From positions 1 through 26,084 of the IMG/VR virus record IMGVR_UViG_3300033144_000944: 26,084 nt of DNA, one strand, 5' to 3'. Positions 24,731 through 26,084 of this stretch are shown here, one piece after another. The stretch's first letter is position 1; each line of letters opens with the position of its first letter. The stretch is from a virus. Below the pieces are notes generated by a model. The model did not search any database. It saw nothing but the letters and a program-made list of their open reading frames with translations, and had not been told where the DNA came from. The position numbers were made by a program, and so were the translations under genes.

Positions 24731-25608
24731 GTATGAGTGTTTATCCCGTGTGTAATGCAGCACAACAGGGTTCCGTTGCCCCCCCACTGGTTAGTGCGTT
24801 AGGAAATGGGGATACTAATTCTGCTATTCTGTCCTCAGTTAAAGTAGGTGTGAGATTTGCTACTGATGGTGAGGAATATGAATTCCTTGCATCGGGTCCG
24901 CCTACTGCAACTATTGGTACTTGGCTGGATCAAGGTGTTTCTAGTGATGTCTGGGTTGAACACTTACGCACATCTGGAACCGAGACTAGATTTGCCGATC
25001 ATCCTAATGCAACGCGCATTAACATAGCCTTAAACGCAAATTTTACACTTACAGATACCACTACAGGTGATGGTGCGAAGACCATCACAGGAACCTTTAA
25101 GTTCTGGGATGCAGCTAGTGGGGGTAACGTTTTAGATACTACGTCAAGTGCCCAATATTCGGCAAATAGACTTGTTGATATGTGTCCTACTTGTTGTTTC
25201 ACACCTTGGACGCTCATTACTATGGCCAATGGATTAATGGCCAGAATTGTTGATATAAGGGAGGGGGATTTAATACAGGTTGAAGACGGGGTAGAGCCGG
25301 TTAAAAGTATTATTACACGTACAAATCGTGTTATGTACCGAATTACATTTGCCGATGGTAGAGGATTAGAGTTGTCAGAGGATCACCCACTATATGTAGA
25401 GGGTAAAGGTTATTCTGCAATTAATCCGGATCCCGGTATAGACTATAAAGACTTAGGTATTGCTGAACCTCTTTTAATAGGGGACAAGGTAAGAGATGTG
25501 GCAGGTAACTCTACTGCTATTAAAATCATAGATTGTATTGAATATCCTAGCACAGTTTATACTCTTGAGAATTCCAAATTCTACGCTAATGGATTACTGG
25601 TATACTAA
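24727..25608 (+). CDS. Small tail-associated protein with C-terminal Hint (intein-like) domain
   Basis: A 293-residue protein that starts in the last codons of the fibre gene (4-base ATGA overlap). Residues 1-152 are a beta-rich domain I do not recognise, with FATDGEEYEFLASG, VWVEHLRTSGTETRF and FWDAASGGNVLDTTSSAQYS. A CPTC motif (153-156) then leads into a Hint domain, C157 to Y293: block A CFTPWTLITMANG, GD at about residue 180-181, H220 in SEDHPLYVE and the final VYTLENSKFYANGLLVY. This domain has the same length (137) as the one in the L-like protein and about 58% identical residues by my hand alignment (80 of 137, ungapped). It too lacks the terminal His-Asn. The position behind the fibre gene suggests a tip or fibre accessory protein. 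Confidence 0.8.
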   Translation: MSMSVYPVCNAAQQGSVAPPLVSALGNGDTNSAILSSVKVGVRFATDGEEYEFLASGPPTATIGTWLDQGVSSDVWVEHLRTSGTETRFADHPNATRINIALNANFTLTDTTTGDGAKTITGTFKFWDAASGGNVLDTTSSAQYSANRLVDMCPTCCFTPWTLITMANGLMARIVDIREGDLIQVEDGVEPVKSIITRTNRVMYRITFADGRGLELSEDHPLYVEGKGYSAINPDPGIDYKDLGIAEPLLIGDKVRDVAGNSTAIKIIDCIEYPSTVYTLENSKFYANGLLVY

Positions 25609-25609
25609 T

Positions 25610-26084
25610 ATGGCAGGCATTTGTTTCTATTATGAAAATTCAAACATAGATATATGTTCGGGAAAGGATTTGTTTGCATGGGACTACAATTGTAGGGCTG
25701 CCGAAGATATTGACAAGATGATTGTAATTAATCTGGCTAACTCTGTCCCCGAGAACCCCGGAGAGACTACAGGACGAACATATGATTTTAAGGTAGTACA
25801 ATCACTAGAACAAGCAGAATTACTCATGAAAGGGGACCGTATTACACAAGTTGTATGTCCTTGGAATTTTGATCAACAAGTCACAGAGTTGTGGGATTAT
25901 GATCACGAAACCGACTGGTACGTATTTGGTCCCGCACAAGGTTGGAGAGGTTATGATATGTATACTAACAAGATATCAATACCTGTATCTGAAGAATCGC
26001 CTATGTTCTCAGTTCATTCTGCAACTGTTATTCTTACCCATAGGTATAAAATAAATATAATTACAAAGCAACACGCTTTAAATA
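25610..26084 (+). CDS. Unrecognised protein, 3' end outside the window
   Basis: An open frame starts at ATG 25610, one base after the stop of the Hint gene, and remains open for 158 codons to the window edge. It begins MAGICFYYENSNIDICSGKD and contains NCRAAEDIDKMIVINLA, RITQVVCPWNFDQQVTELWD, then DWYVFGPAQGWRGYDM and FSVHSATVILTHRYK. The composition is that of a soluble globular protein with several Cys and Trp. I do not recognise a family. The codons are used naturally and it follows the preceding gene immediately, so it is a real gene in the same unit. The product may be non-structural, since the tail genes appear to end here. Confidence 0.75.
   Translation, partial: MAGICFYYENSNIDICSGKDLFAWDYNCRAAEDIDKMIVINLANSVPENPGETTGRTYDFKVVQSLEQAELLMKGDRITQVVCPWNFDQQVTELWDYDHETDWYVFGPAQGWRGYDMYTNKISIPVSEESPMFSVHSATVILTHRYKINIITKQHALN

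Noticed and set aside
25851-26054. A 67-codon plus-strand open frame near the window end
   Set aside because: It is embedded in another frame of the larger open frame starting at 25610, which follows the previous gene directly and has more natural composition.
1-26084. tRNA, rRNA, insertion sequences or attachment sites
   Set aside because: No cloverleaf-like segment, transposase or terminal inverted repeat was noticed, and there is no gap longer than 70 bases between genes that could hold them. This was by reading only; a tRNA scan was not possible.

Overview
The window is a virion-structure region of a tailed double-stranded DNA phage with a long, non-contractile (siphovirus-type) tail. 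It could be a free phage or a prophage; no integrase, repressor or host gene is visible. Every gene lies on the + strand, genes are packed with overlaps or gaps of a few bases, the DNA is AT-rich, and Shine-Dalgarno motifs are of the GAGG type. The gene order follows the lambda/HK97 plan. A J-type host-specificity protein and a K-like WGxxDC protein suggest a Gram-negative host. I cannot name the host or a close relative.

Head and neck (1-5973): the tail end of an upstream gene; an HK97-type portal; a single gene fusing the prohead protease (S78) to the HK97-fold capsid protein, with a well-placed internal ribosome site that could make capsid without protease; a strong hairpin terminator; a gp6-like connector; a large neck protein with a gp10-like C-terminus; and a tail terminator.

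Tail shaft (5991-13502): two tandem, related tail-tube proteins separated by a second terminator. Next come the G/GT tail-assembly chaperones, with a textbook -1 frameshift heptamer GGGAAAC at 8678-8684 in the correct phase, and then a 1476-residue tape measure protein.

Tail tip (13502-24730): an M-like distal tail protein, an L-like hub protein ending in a Hint (hedgehog/intein) domain, a K-like WGxxDC protein, and a J-type protein whose coding sequence runs on into a very long repeat-rich central fibre. This J/fibre gene is interrupted. Two of four tandem repeat units have lost about 58 and 53 bases at the same point, which throws the middle piece into another frame and then restores the original one.

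End (24727-26084): a second, unrelated protein carrying a paralogous 137-residue C-terminal Hint domain, then an unrecognised gene that runs off the window.

The most unusual feature is the pair of Hint domains on two virion-type proteins. Both start with a Cys placed right after a CPxC motif, both keep the block-B His, and both stop at ...ANGxLVY, without the terminal His-Asn that splicing inteins need. This points to N-terminal autoprocessing, by hydrolysis or hedgehog-like ligation, and possibly redox control, rather than splicing.
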